Assembly (NCBI GenBank): GCA_002215675.1
Contig: NGFH01000009.1
Location: forward strand, 237,501-301,500
Origin: Bacteroidetes bacterium 2013_40CM_41_45
GTDB taxonomy: Bacteria > Bacteroidota > Bacteroidia > AKYH767-A > 2013-40CM-41-45
DNA length: 64,000 bases
Reading direction: 5' to 3'
Within the stretch, counting starts at the first letter, position 1. Each line of letters starts with the position of its first letter. This document shows, piece after piece, positions 26,045 through 34,222 of the stretch. The position numbers and the translations under genes are program-made. The notes under the pieces are model-generated. The model searched no databases and was not told where the DNA came from. It saw only the letters and a list, made by a program, of their open reading frames with translations.

Positions 26045-26461
26045 ATGGACAGAAAAGAATTTTTAAGAACCTCGGGAATTTTGTCTTTGAGCAGCATGGC
26101 AGTCATTGCCGCATTTATCGAAAGCTGCAAGAAGACTGAATCGTCAGCGCCTCAGGCTCCAACCGTAAATTTTAATTTAGACCTGACCGCATCTGCAAAC
26201 TCCTCTCTTAATTCTGTTGGCGGATATGTATATAACAGCGGGGTAATTGTGGCATGCATTGCAACAAACAGTTATGTCGCACTTTCGCAGGCATGCACCC
26301 ACCAGGGATGCACGGTTGCTTATGCCAGCGGAAGCTTCAACTGTCCTTGTCATGGAGGACGCTATGATACCAATGGAAATGTAACCGCAGGCCCTCCGCC
26401 CTCACCGCTGAAAAAATATACGGTTACCCACAACGGGAATAATCTTAACATAGCAGGATAA
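26045..26461 (+). CDS. Rieske [2Fe-2S] domain lipoprotein
   Basis: A 138-residue protein. The signal sequence ends in a lipobox-like FIESC (Cys28), and the ferredoxin-like Rieske domain covers about 55-137. The cluster ligands are visible: CTHQGC (C84, H86, with C89 for the disulphide) and CPCHGG (C100, H103, with C102). The length fits a small stand-alone Rieske protein such as those related to arsenite oxidase small subunits or QcrA-like proteins. No partner oxidoreductase is encoded nearby. It probably transfers electrons at the periplasmic face. Confidence 0.85.
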   Translation: MDRKEFLRTSGILSLSSMAVIAAFIESCKKTESSAPQAPTVNFNLDLTASANSSLNSVGGYVYNSGVIVACIATNSYVALSQACTHQGCTVAYASGSFNCPCHGGRYDTNGNVTAGPPPSPLKKYTVTHNGNNLNIAG

Positions 26462-26541
26462 ATTATCTCTATCCTTCTGCAGCGCCACCCCGTTGGTAGG
26501 CAGGCTTTTCTTTTTCTGAAATAAATTCTCAATCAACTAAA

Positions 26542-26661
26542 ATGAAAAAGATTTATTTCTCCGTTATAATTGTCTTTTTGTCTTTGATTTTTTCCTCTCT
26601 GTCCAGGGCAAATTTTATTACCGCTACACCAGACAATTATCTTTCTTACCTCAGTATGTAA
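26542..26661 (+). pseudogene. Truncated secreted-protein gene (39 codons)
   Basis: An open frame of 39 codons encodes a clear signal peptide (KKIYFSVIIVFLSLIFSSLS) followed by RANFITATPDNYLSYLSM and then TAA TAG. The mature start resembles the beginning of secreted parallel beta-helix or pectate-lyase-like proteins (xATPDNY), but everything after it is missing and no other frame continues it. It is either the remnant of a deleted gene or a short secreted peptide; the remnant is more likely. Confidence 0.4.
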
Positions 26662-26785
26662 TAGCGAAACAAGATTTATTACAAAATCCTTTATATTATG
26701 GTGTAAAACTCGTGTTGGCACCCGTTGCCTGTATCACCTGTGCTTACTATATTTGCGCACCACCACCAAACTAAAAACAAGCAAA

Positions 26786-28714
26786 ATGAAAGCAAGAATA
26801 CTCCTGTTCGTTTTATCTTTTATTCTTTTCGTGTCAGCCAATGCGCAGCTCATAAGAAACTGCGGCACCATGGAAAACCTTGAACGTCTTAAATCACTCG
26901 ACCCTGCTCTTGCGGAGAGAATGGCTCAGGTAGAAAGACAGACAGCACAATGGATTTCTGATAACGGAAATGAACCTAACCGTACTGTTGTTACTGTTCC
27001 GGTTGTTTTTCACATTCTCTACAATACTTCGGCACAAAATATTCCGGATAACAGAATCCTCGCGCAACTTGATGTGCTCAATGCAGATTTTGCGAGGTTA
27101 AATGCCGATGCGGTAAATACTCCATCTGTTTTTGCATCTGTCGGAGCAAATACCAATATCCAGTTTTGCCTTGCCCAGCGCGACCCGGGCGGAAATGCAA
27201 CAACAGGTATGGTAAGGAAGTCAACAACGACAACTTCTTTCGGCACCAATGATAATGCGAAACATAATTCAACGGGAGGCGATGATGCCTGGCCTGCAGC
27301 AAGCTATCTGAATATCTGGGTTTGTAATCTTGGCGGCGGCTTGCTTGGTTACGCTCAGTTTCCCGGAGGACCCGCTTCTACTGACGGAGTGGTTGTTCTT
27401 TACTCTTCTGTTGGAGGTCCTTCTGCACCGGGTACTGCAGTTCCTTATCATCTTGGCAGAACGGCAACGCATGAAGTAGGGCATTGGGTTAACCTTTATC
27501 ATATCTGGGGCGATGATGGCAATGGCTGTAACGGAAGCGACCTTGTTGGTGACACGCCAAACCAGGGAAGTGAGAATTACGGATGCCCTGCATTTCCGCA
27601 TATCAGCTGCACCAACGGCCCGAATGGAGATATGTTTATGAACTACATGGATTATACTGACGACGGATGTATGAACATATTCACGTTAGGACAATCATCG
27701 CGCATGAGTGCTCTTTTTGCAGTTGGCGGTTCACGTTATTCTATTCTTTCCTCGCTCGGTTGCGTAGCTCCCACTCAGAGTGCATGTAACGTACCGACGG
27801 GACAAAACACCACAAGCATTACTACATCAGCAGCAACTCTTAACTGGAGTACAGTTGCGGGAGCCGTGTCATATAACATTCAATATAAACAAACAAGCTC
27901 TCAGACATGGACTTCAACTACAAGTACAACAAATTCAAAATCTATTTCAAGCTTAACGGCAAATACAAATTATGAATGGCAGGTACAAACGGTTTGCTCA
28001 AGTACCGGCAGCGCATTTTCTGCATCGGCATTGTTCACCACGCTTTCTGCATCGGGATGCACGGATGTGTATGAGACTAATAATACTTCTTCTGCTGCAA
28101 GAGTTATTTCTGTGAATACCGATATCAGCGCCTTGATTGGTACAAGCGCGGATGTGGATTGGTTTAAATTCACAACAACTTCTCCGAATACCAAAGTAAG
28201 AATTACACTCACAAATCTTCCGGCTGATTATGATGTGGCGCTCTATAGAAATCAATCCAACCAGGTAGGCATTTCTCAGAACAGCGGTACGGCAAACGAA
28301 ACCATCATATACAATACCAATCAGCAACATACATACTATGTAAAAGTGTACGGTTTCCAGGGAGCATTTAATGCAGCACAATGTTATACACTTCGCGCTT
28401 CAGTGAGCAGCAGCAATTTCAGAGGTATGGATGGAAATGATGTACCTGTTGATTTGATAAAAGACGAAATCAGCATTTATCCTAACCCTGCAAACTCTGA
28501 GCTGTGGATTGAAAGCAATTCTATCAGCCGGGGAAATGTATCAGTAAAGTTGATTGATATTCTCGGCAAGGATGTTCAGTTAAATAATTTCGCGGCTTTC
28601 GATGGGTTCAACCAGTTCAAAATGGACATAAGCGGATTGACCAAAGGAGTATATTTTATTGAAATCACAAATGACAAAACGAGATACGTGCGCAAGCTGG
28701 TTATCAGCCGTTGA
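26786..28714 (+). CDS. M43 (pappalysin/cytophagalysin) zinc metalloprotease with T9SS CTD
   Basis: A 642-residue secreted protease. After the signal peptide (residues 1-20) comes an M43 catalytic domain with the zinc motif HEVGHWVNLYH (229-239) and the Met-turn MNYMDY (about 285). A fibronectin type III domain (about 337-420), a pre-peptidase C-terminal domain (YETNNTSSAARVI..., about 430-545) and a type A CTD (IYPNPANSELW) complete it. The ATG at 26786 is chosen over a TTG at 26753 because it starts the signal peptide. It is probably a cell-surface or released protein-degrading enzyme. Confidence 0.9.
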   Translation: MKARILLFVLSFILFVSANAQLIRNCGTMENLERLKSLDPALAERMAQVERQTAQWISDNGNEPNRTVVTVPVVFHILYNTSAQNIPDNRILAQLDVLNADFARLNADAVNTPSVFASVGANTNIQFCLAQRDPGGNATTGMVRKSTTTTSFGTNDNAKHNSTGGDDAWPAASYLNIWVCNLGGGLLGYAQFPGGPASTDGVVVLYSSVGGPSAPGTAVPYHLGRTATHEVGHWVNLYHIWGDDGNGCNGSDLVGDTPNQGSENYGCPAFPHISCTNGPNGDMFMNYMDYTDDGCMNIFTLGQSSRMSALFAVGGSRYSILSSLGCVAPTQSACNVPTGQNTTSITTSAATLNWSTVAGAVSYNIQYKQTSSQTWTSTTSTTNSKSISSLTANTNYEWQVQTVCSSTGSAFSASALFTTLSASGCTDVYETNNTSSAARVISVNTDISALIGTSADVDWFKFTTTSPNTKVRITLTNLPADYDVALYRNQSNQVGISQNSGTANETIIYNTNQQHTYYVKVYGFQGAFNAAQCYTLRASVSSSNFRGMDGNDVPVDLIKDEISIYPNPANSELWIESNSISRGNVSVKLIDILGKDVQLNNFAAFDGFNQFKMDISGLTKGVYFIEITNDKTRYVRKLVISR

Positions 28715-28749
28715 TTCCGGAAATTAGTTTTTAAATTTTAAAATGAAAA

Positions 28750-28774
28750 GGAGAACTCTTGTTCTCCTTTTTTA
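28750..28774 (+). terminator. Intrinsic terminator of the M43 protease gene
   Basis: GGAGAAC-TCTT-GTTCTCC is a perfect 7-bp stem with a 4-base loop, immediately followed by seven T. It lies 36 bases after the protease stop codon. Confidence 0.85.
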
Positions 28775-28903
28775 TTTTTATTTTTGATGGACAAATTAAG
28801 TTCATGTCTATTATCTAGCTTATTATTTTTTTTGTTCGCTGATTTAAACCATTGAACAAAGTGAAAGTCTAACCCGCTTTCAACCCTCAAATCAAATTAC
28901 AAC

Positions 28904-30757
28904 ATGAAACACAAACTACTCTCCTGCATCATAGTTTTATTATTCTTTACCGGGGTCACGGCGTACTCGCAGGTAAATTACTCCGAAAGCTTTGACGTAC
29001 TGCCTTTCCCCCCGTCCGGATGGTCGTTAGCGCCTGCAGGACCTCCTAACATCTGGAGCCGCCAGTTAAACGGCAACAATCCGGCCTGCACTCCGCACAG
29101 CGGGGCGGGTATGGCAAGGTTTTTCAGTGACATGTCCCCGGCAGGAAGCACACAGTCGCTTATCTCCCCGGTGATAGATTATTCCGGCCTTGGAACAGAC
29201 ACAGCAAGAATAAGTTTATGGATTTTTCGCGACCTCGGTGCTGCTGCTGCTGTTGACAGTCTCACTATTTTAGTCAACACGTCCACAAGCGTTGCGGGAG
29301 CAGTTCGCGTAGGCGCTATTGCGCGCTACAGGTTATACGACTTGCCCGATACGGTAAGCGCAAACGGTTGGTATCAATATTCATTTGACATACCGCAATC
29401 CTTTAATACAGACACAAATTATATTTTGCTGAAAGGAACATCAGCCCAGGGAAATAATATTTTTATTGATGATGTTAATTGGGATGCATATCCTGTTCCA
29501 TGCGCGGGCTCGCCAACAGCAGGTGTCATCAATGCTAATCCGAATGTAATCTGCGGCGGTTCGGGCTCTTCGTCCTTAACATTAAGTGGCGAAACTATTG
29601 GCTACGGACTTTCATACGAATGGCAATCTGCTCCTTCGGCAACAGGGCCGTGGACAAGCTTTGTAAACGGGCCTTTAACTTCTGTTTTCACCGGTGTTAT
29701 TTCCAGCAGCACATATTACCGCTGCATCTCTACCTGCACGTTTTCGAGCTTGACTGACACCACAGCTGTACTATTAGTTACTGTTAACAGTAATCCTTTA
29801 CCTGTGATTACTGCTAGTCCGGCTGCGGTTAGTTTCTGCACAGGTTCTGCTGCTGTTCTTCTCACGGCAACGGGAGGCGCAACATATTCGTGGTCACCTT
29901 CGGCAAGTTTGAGTTCTTCAACCGGTGATTCTGTTTACAGTTCTCCGACAGCTAACACAGCTTACATTGTCACCGGCTTTGATTCGCTCGGATGTTCTTC
30001 AACGGACACGGCTTTTGTCACGGTGCACCCAACACCTAATGTCAATGCTACAGCAAATCCGGATTCTATATGCGAGGGAAGTTCTTCCACTCTGAATGCT
30101 TTCGGCGGCGGCCCCGGCACTACATACGTATGGAACCCGGGCGGCTTCAACGGCCCTAATTTCATGGTCTCTCCTTCAGCAACCACAACGTATCTTGTTA
30201 CAGCAACCAGCACATTTGGCTGCGTTGGTACAGATTCGGTTACACTTCATGTTTACACTTCTCCGGTTGCAGCTTTCAGTTACACTGTAAACGGACGCAC
30301 TGTGACTTTTCATGACAGCTCTTCTAATTCTGTAACGTGGCAGTGGTTTTTTGGCGATGGTAACAGCAGCTCACAACAAAACCCGCTTTACACCTACTCC
30401 TATGACAGCACCTTTAATGTTATGCTAATCGTTACAAACGGAGTTTGCCCGGGAGGAGATACCATCATAATCTCGATTCCTATATTTACGTCAGGAATAA
30501 ATGACTTGAACGGAAATGATAATATCCTAATTCTTTCGAACCCGGTCACTGATGAATTAAGAATTCAGAATGCAGAATTAAGAATTAAAGAGATAGGAAT
30601 TTATAATACAGTAGGAGAAAAAATATTTATCCACCAACAAGCAACAAACAACAAACAACTAACCGTTGACGTCAGTCAACTTCCTCCTGGATTTTATTTT
30701 GTTAGAGTGCTCGATGAAAAAAATAATCTGTTAACGAGAAAGATTGTGAAGATGTAA
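28904..30757 (+). CDS. T9SS type A secreted protein with Ig-like and PKD domains
   Basis: A 617-residue secreted protein. Signal peptide 1-23 is followed by a jelly-roll-like domain (about 30-200, a MAM/choice-of-anchor fold), several Ig-like repeats with SPAAVSFC-type starts (about 205-450), a PKD domain (about 452-520, FFGDGNSSSQQNP) and a T9SS CTD. The CTD holds two low-complexity tracts at 30554-30588 and 30634-30662. It is probably an adhesin or matrix protein at the cell surface. Confidence 0.83.
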   Translation: MKHKLLSCIIVLLFFTGVTAYSQVNYSESFDVLPFPPSGWSLAPAGPPNIWSRQLNGNNPACTPHSGAGMARFFSDMSPAGSTQSLISPVIDYSGLGTDTARISLWIFRDLGAAAAVDSLTILVNTSTSVAGAVRVGAIARYRLYDLPDTVSANGWYQYSFDIPQSFNTDTNYILLKGTSAQGNNIFIDDVNWDAYPVPCAGSPTAGVINANPNVICGGSGSSSLTLSGETIGYGLSYEWQSAPSATGPWTSFVNGPLTSVFTGVISSSTYYRCISTCTFSSLTDTTAVLLVTVNSNPLPVITASPAAVSFCTGSAAVLLTATGGATYSWSPSASLSSSTGDSVYSSPTANTAYIVTGFDSLGCSSTDTAFVTVHPTPNVNATANPDSICEGSSSTLNAFGGGPGTTYVWNPGGFNGPNFMVSPSATTTYLVTATSTFGCVGTDSVTLHVYTSPVAAFSYTVNGRTVTFHDSSSNSVTWQWFFGDGNSSSQQNPLYTYSYDSTFNVMLIVTNGVCPGGDTIIISIPIFTSGINDLNGNDNILILSNPVTDELRIQNAELRIKEIGIYNTVGEKIFIHQQATNNKQLTVDVSQLPPGFYFVRVLDEKNNLLTRKIVKM

Positions 30758-30785
30758 ACGGGCCTGTCGTTTGTCGCGGTTAAAG

Positions 30786-31394
30786 TCACAACTTAATGTT
30801 CAGTCCGACATTGACAACAGTTATTCCGTAGCCGAGTTCGCCAAAAACTCCGAAGTGGTCGGAGAACCTGTATCGCACTCCGGCAAAAACAGACCAGGCG
30901 AACCCGTCATAGTTTTCATAAGGCGAATGGATGCCCTCGTCTTTGTCGCAAAACGGAGTGGTGATAGTGCTGTATTTATCGCTTTCGAAATCGTTGCCTA
31001 ACATAAGCCCGCCATATGCATCGAGCTTTTCATTGGAGCCCGATGCAGTGAAATGATATGCACCGCGAACGCCAATTATTACGTGGGTTGCTTCCTGCGT
31101 GTAGGTATACTCGTAGGCAAAGTTCCCGTTACCCTGGCCGCTGTTGCAGTTTGCTATTCCGTGCAGTTCATATTTTGCTTTGGCAAGCCCGCCATAAATG
31201 CCTAAGCTAAGAGCACTGCTTATGCCCAAGTCGAGTGTGACCGATGTGCCGGGCATACTTACCGTGTATGCCTTAGCGATAAAGGTGTTTGCTAATCCAT
31301 AACCAAGATTAATATCCACTTGTCCCGACTTGAATGATTGGGCAGCAGCTGTACCGAATAATACCACTATTAAAAGAGTAAGTTTTGTTTTCAT
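30786..31394 (-). CDS. Outer membrane beta-barrel protein
   Basis: A 202-residue protein with signal peptide 1-18. Alternating hydrophobic strands run to a C-terminal strand GYGITVVNVGLNIKL, as in small porin-like barrels (OmpW/OMP_b-brl families). Glycine and aromatic residues at strand ends support a barrel. It is probably an eight-stranded outer-membrane protein of unknown function. It converges with the T9SS protein gene before it. Confidence 0.75.
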   Translation of the reverse strand: MKTKLTLLIVVLFGTAAAQSFKSGQVDINLGYGLANTFIAKAYTVSMPGTSVTLDLGISSALSLGIYGGLAKAKYELHGIANCNSGQGNGNFAYEYTYTQEATHVIIGVRGAYHFTASGSNEKLDAYGGLMLGNDFESDKYSTITTPFCDKDEGIHSPYENYDGFAWSVFAGVRYRFSDHFGVFGELGYGITVVNVGLNIKL

Positions 31395-31510
31395 GATTTT
31401 GCTGTTTTATGATTGCGTTGTCGAATAAGCCAAACGATGACGAAAAAAGATGACAGAAAAATTTCTCAATACAAACGTATACAAAAAAGTTGAATTAAAA
31501 CCTTCTCCTG

Positions 31511-31546
31511 TTTGTTAGTGGATAGAAAGAAATTATCTTTGGAAAA
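31511..31546 (+). promoter_or_regulatory. Consensus promoter within intergenic repeat, copy 2
   Basis: TTTG at 31511-31514, a 19-base spacer and TATCTTTG at 31534-31541 match the Bacteroidota promoter consensus exactly. The surrounding GAAAGAAATTATCTTTGGAAAA links it to the other copies of the repeat. The ATG of the lipoprotein leader at 31571 is 30 bases downstream. Confidence 0.75.
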
Positions 31547-31570
31547 ATAGAATCAAACGGCCGGCAAGAA

Positions 31571-31648
31571 ATGAAAAAGCTTAATTTATTTTTCCTGGTT
31601 TTTCTATGCCTGATAATTTCGTGCAATCAACCAGCAAATCAGAAATGA
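31571..31648 (+). pseudogene. Lipoprotein leader cut off by an in-frame TGA
   Basis: The frame encodes a typical lipoprotein signal (LNLFFLVFLCLIISCNQ, lipobox LIISC with Cys18) and then NPANQK-like residues before TGA at 31646-31648. Nine bases later the same frame continues as the SnoaL-like protein at 31658. Promoter, leader and domain lie in one frame, so a single nonsense change appears to have split a lipoprotein gene of about 162 codons. Confidence 0.6.
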
Positions 31649-31657
31649 GCAAACGGT

Positions 31658-32059
31658 ATGACAGCAAAAGATGAGCAAGATATTTACAAAGAAAACGACA
31701 GCTTCCTTGAAGCATGGAATAAAGGAGATGCAAAAGCGGCTGCTTCTTTTTTTACGGAAGACGGGGTGAGAGTAGGAGCCATGGGCGACATTGAGCATGG
31801 CCGGGAAGAAATTGCAGCTGCTTATGACAAGCTTATTCACAAAACAATGCCCGGTGCAAAAGGAAAAATGGAGAAAGGAACCATCCGGATGCTGACGCCT
31901 GAACTTGCCGTTTGGCAGGGCGGATTAGAAATTGAAAGACCTGACGGCTCACCATCGCTGAAAGGATATGTAATACAAGTGATGAAGAAAGTGCAGGGAC
32001 GCTGGCTTATTCTGGAAGCGCATCCTAAACTTTTCCCGCCCCCACCACCGAAACCGTAA
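31658..32059 (+). CDS. SnoaL-like/DUF4440 protein (nuclear transport factor 2 fold)
   Basis: A 133-residue cone-shaped alpha/beta protein: YKENDSFLEAWNKGDAKAAASFFTEDGV, then GREEIAAAYDKL and a C-terminal sheet (GRWLILEAHPKL). This is the DUF4440/SnoaL family, small binding or isomerase-like proteins, often lipoproteins in Bacteroidota. Here the lipoprotein signal lies upstream in the same frame beyond a TGA, so the present product would start at the ATG at 31658 and stay in the cytoplasm, or the gene is inactive. Confidence 0.75.
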   Translation: MTAKDEQDIYKENDSFLEAWNKGDAKAAASFFTEDGVRVGAMGDIEHGREEIAAAYDKLIHKTMPGAKGKMEKGTIRMLTPELAVWQGGLEIERPDGSPSLKGYVIQVMKKVQGRWLILEAHPKLFPPPPPKP

Positions 32060-32153
32060 CCCTCTCAATCCCGAGTTCTGATGCTGCAGAAACATTTTAT
32101 AAGCGGAGAAGCCGAAAACCGAAAAGAGTAGGCAAGAATTAAAACTAAAAAAA

Positions 32154-32432
32154 ATGGAAACACCAATAGGCGGATTTCTTGATTCATTTCCCTCCGGCGT
32201 ATACATCGCCTGCCATGTAATTTTTCTTGTTATCGGATTATGGGCAGCACGGAAAGCAAGCGCTGCAAAACTTCTTTATGCTCCTGCATTCTGGCTCTAC
32301 GTTGTAACGCAGATTATTTTTCTGACAATGTTTGGAGGTCTTATCACTATGAAGATGGCGGTGCTTCTGGAACAAACATGCATTGTCATCATGGTGATTT
32401 GGATTGCTTCTAAAGCGAAGAGTCCTGCTTAA
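32154..32432 (+). CDS. Small membrane protein, unknown function
   Basis: A 92-residue protein with three predicted membrane helices (about 14-31, 40-61 and 66-86), glycine- and aromatic-rich, ending in a short basic tail. No family is recognised. It lies 94 bases after the SnoaL-like gene on the same strand and may share its transcript. Confidence 0.6.
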   Translation: METPIGGFLDSFPSGVYIACHVIFLVIGLWAARKASAAKLLYAPAFWLYVVTQIIFLTMFGGLITMKMAVLLEQTCIVIMVIWIASKAKSPA

Positions 32433-32537
32433 AGTGAAAAGTTAATGGTGTGCTGTCAGGTTTTAGGACTTGTCAGCACAATAGATTATTCGCTTCAGCC
32501 ATGAAACCCTCGCAGCTTCTGCGTGCCAACGCCACGA

Positions 32538-32598
32538 TTTGTTAGCGGTATGGAAAGAAATTACCTCCCTGCCTGCTACAGGCAAGCTTTTGGAAAAA
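32538..32598 (+). repeat. Intergenic repeat, copy 3, interrupted by a 23-bp palindromic insert
   Basis: TTTG (32538-32541) and GGAAAGAAATTAC (32552-32564) are followed, after 23 extra bases (32565-32587), by TTTTGGAAAAA (32588-32598). Copy 4 has the two halves joined (TTACTTTTGG). The insert contains the palindrome TGCCTG-CTA-CAGGCA (32570-32584) and splits the -7 box. No gene follows on this strand. Confidence 0.55.
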
Positions 32599-32688
32599 CA
32601 AAGTGTCAGAACCGCAGCCCGAATGGCACAGAATATTCTGCCCCCTTACGGGAGATAATAAAGAAAATAAGAAGAGGCGGTGGTTTGC

Positions 32689-32940
32689 CTATAGGCCTTC
32701 TGTCACTTCAACGATTTCATCGGCAACAAGCCCGTGAGCTTCCTGATGAACTTTCATTGCGGCTTCCTTATTGGGAGCATTTACAAGACAGAAAACTTTG
32801 CCGGCTTTCTCATCGTACCAGTATTTTAAGTATTCTACTCCATATTTTTTCTGGGTAGCAAGGTCAGCTGCATGAGCACCGGCGACGGCTTCTTTTGTCA
32901 GCCCCGGAATGTGTTGATGGATATCCATGTATAATGGCAT
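32689..32940 (-). CDS. DUF4242 (SCO4226-like) small protein
   Basis: An 83-residue protein with the DUF4242 pattern: MPLYMDIHQHIPGLTKEAVA, then HAADLATQKKYGVEYLKYWYDE and GKVFCLVNAPNKEAAMKVH, a ferredoxin-like fold. One family member from Streptomyces is described as nickel-binding; the histidines here (H8, H10, H23) are compatible, but the function is unproven. A GGAGGA ribosome-binding site four bases before the ATG is unusually strong for this phylum. Operator-like repeats lie upstream. Confidence 0.8.
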   Translation of the reverse strand: MPLYMDIHQHIPGLTKEAVAGAHAADLATQKKYGVEYLKYWYDEKAGKVFCLVNAPNKEAAMKVHQEAHGLVADEIVEVTEGL

Positions 32941-32963
32941 GTGGTCCTCCTTTTTTAAATTAG

Positions 32964-33017
32964 TTAAAATTATTATTTAAAATTATTGTTCAAAGATATA
33001 AATAAAAATAATTTTAA
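32964..33017 (-). promoter_or_regulatory. Operator-like repeats and -7 box upstream of the DUF4242 gene
   Basis: TTAAAATTATT occurs at 32964-32974 and 32977-32987 in direct orientation (13 bases apart), and inverted at 33007-33017. Between them, on the minus strand, is the -7 box TATCTTTG (32991-32998). The -33 position has no TTTG. The layout suggests a regulated promoter needing an activator, or a repressor site. Confidence 0.45.
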
Positions 33018-33100
33018 AATTATAATCTAAAATTTTGAATGCAACCTCCGACCCATCCGGTCTCAAGTATTCGCAACTGACAGCCAACGCCTGCTTTTGA

Positions 33101-33124
33101 GGAAAGAAATTACTTTTGGGAAAA
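33101..33124 (+). repeat. Promoter-bearing intergenic repeat, copy 4
   Basis: GGAAAGAAAT, the -7 box TACTTTTG (33111-33118) and GGAAAA form an uninterrupted copy, preceded by CCAACGCC as in copy 3. A TTTG lies only 11 bases before the -7 box, so the -33 part is degenerate. It precedes the AT-rich gene at 33179 by about 60 bases. Confidence 0.5.
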
Positions 33125-33178
33125 TAAAATGGCGGGACGGAAATCATGCAAGCACAGAAACTGAGTTAACAAACATTT

Positions 33179-34222
33179 ATGAAAAGCACAATTATAAAAA
33201 TTGATTCAACGCAATTTAGTATCATTCAATCTAAAATTGATTCAGCGATTAAATTAGCTGGTGATACTGGTAATACCTATATATCTTCCCCTAATATTTT
33301 CAATAATGTTGGTCATAATAATCCTTCGATTTGGCTGCTTATTTTAGAATATTTAATTGCGCCTTCGATAATCATTTTTATCTCAGTTTGGCTTACAAAC
33401 TATTCAAATAAAAGTAAAGAGTATAATCGAATTAAAAAGCTAAGTGATTTTGTTACTACATGGTTAAATAAAATAGAAGAAGGGATTTCTGAACAAATTA
33501 ATCTTTTAAAAGCTTTACAAAACACATATAAGAATATTGATTTCAACAGCCAGAGAGATTTTTCTTATTCGGTTGCGGATATCAAAAGTGTAATAGAATT
33601 ACCAAAAACAGATTTACATAAGCTTTTTATTTCCATAAGAACTGGAAGCGAGATAGAAAAAAATGAAAACTTTTATAACCTATTACTTGCATTAAATTCT
33701 GCGTATGAATCTATTTATGATTACAAGTTGAAGACCCCTGAACTTGCTAAAAATGTAAATGAAATTTCAGATGAAGGTGCAGATGCTTTTAAACATTTAC
33801 GAGTAGGAGAGGCAAGCTATGTGAATTATCATCTTCAGAAAGCTCAACAGAACCCGATATATATTACAAGTCCTGCTTTTCAAATTGCAACTGAATATTC
33901 AAGCATTGCGCAAGCCCGACATACTTATTTAGCAACTCCTATTGGAAACACTCGAATCAAAAAAGGTCTTTACTTTTATTGTAAAAAACAACTTGCATTT
34001 TGCGAAAATAATTTACCTTCTGATCAAAATCTGTTACCTTTAATAGAATTGAATCGCCTTGTTAAAGAATCGATAGTATATTATACAGAATATTATAAGA
34101 ATATTCGAAATGCACTAGAAACTAAAATCAATGGACTGGGACGAATTAAATTAGAAATTACAGAAAGAAAAAATTATTTTGTTAATCTTCCATTTATAAG
34201 TAAAAGTAGTTTCAGAGAATAA
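33179..34222 (+). CDS. AT-rich membrane-anchored protein, unknown function
   Basis: A 347-residue protein with one clear membrane helix at about 53-72 (WLLILEYLIAPSIIIFISVW), a short N-terminal part and a long, mostly helical cytoplasmic part (about 75-347) rich in Lys, Glu, Asn and Tyr. No known domain is recognised. Base composition is markedly more AT-rich than the neighbours, like the ATPase-TOPRIM gene, which suggests recent acquisition. It stands alone between repeats. Confidence 0.7.
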   Translation: MKSTIIKIDSTQFSIIQSKIDSAIKLAGDTGNTYISSPNIFNNVGHNNPSIWLLILEYLIAPSIIIFISVWLTNYSNKSKEYNRIKKLSDFVTTWLNKIEEGISEQINLLKALQNTYKNIDFNSQRDFSYSVADIKSVIELPKTDLHKLFISIRTGSEIEKNENFYNLLLALNSAYESIYDYKLKTPELAKNVNEISDEGADAFKHLRVGEASYVNYHLQKAQQNPIYITSPAFQIATEYSSIAQARHTYLATPIGNTRIKKGLYFYCKKQLAFCENNLPSDQNLLPLIELNRLVKESIVYYTEYYKNIRNALETKINGLGRIKLEITERKNYFVNLPFISKSSFRE

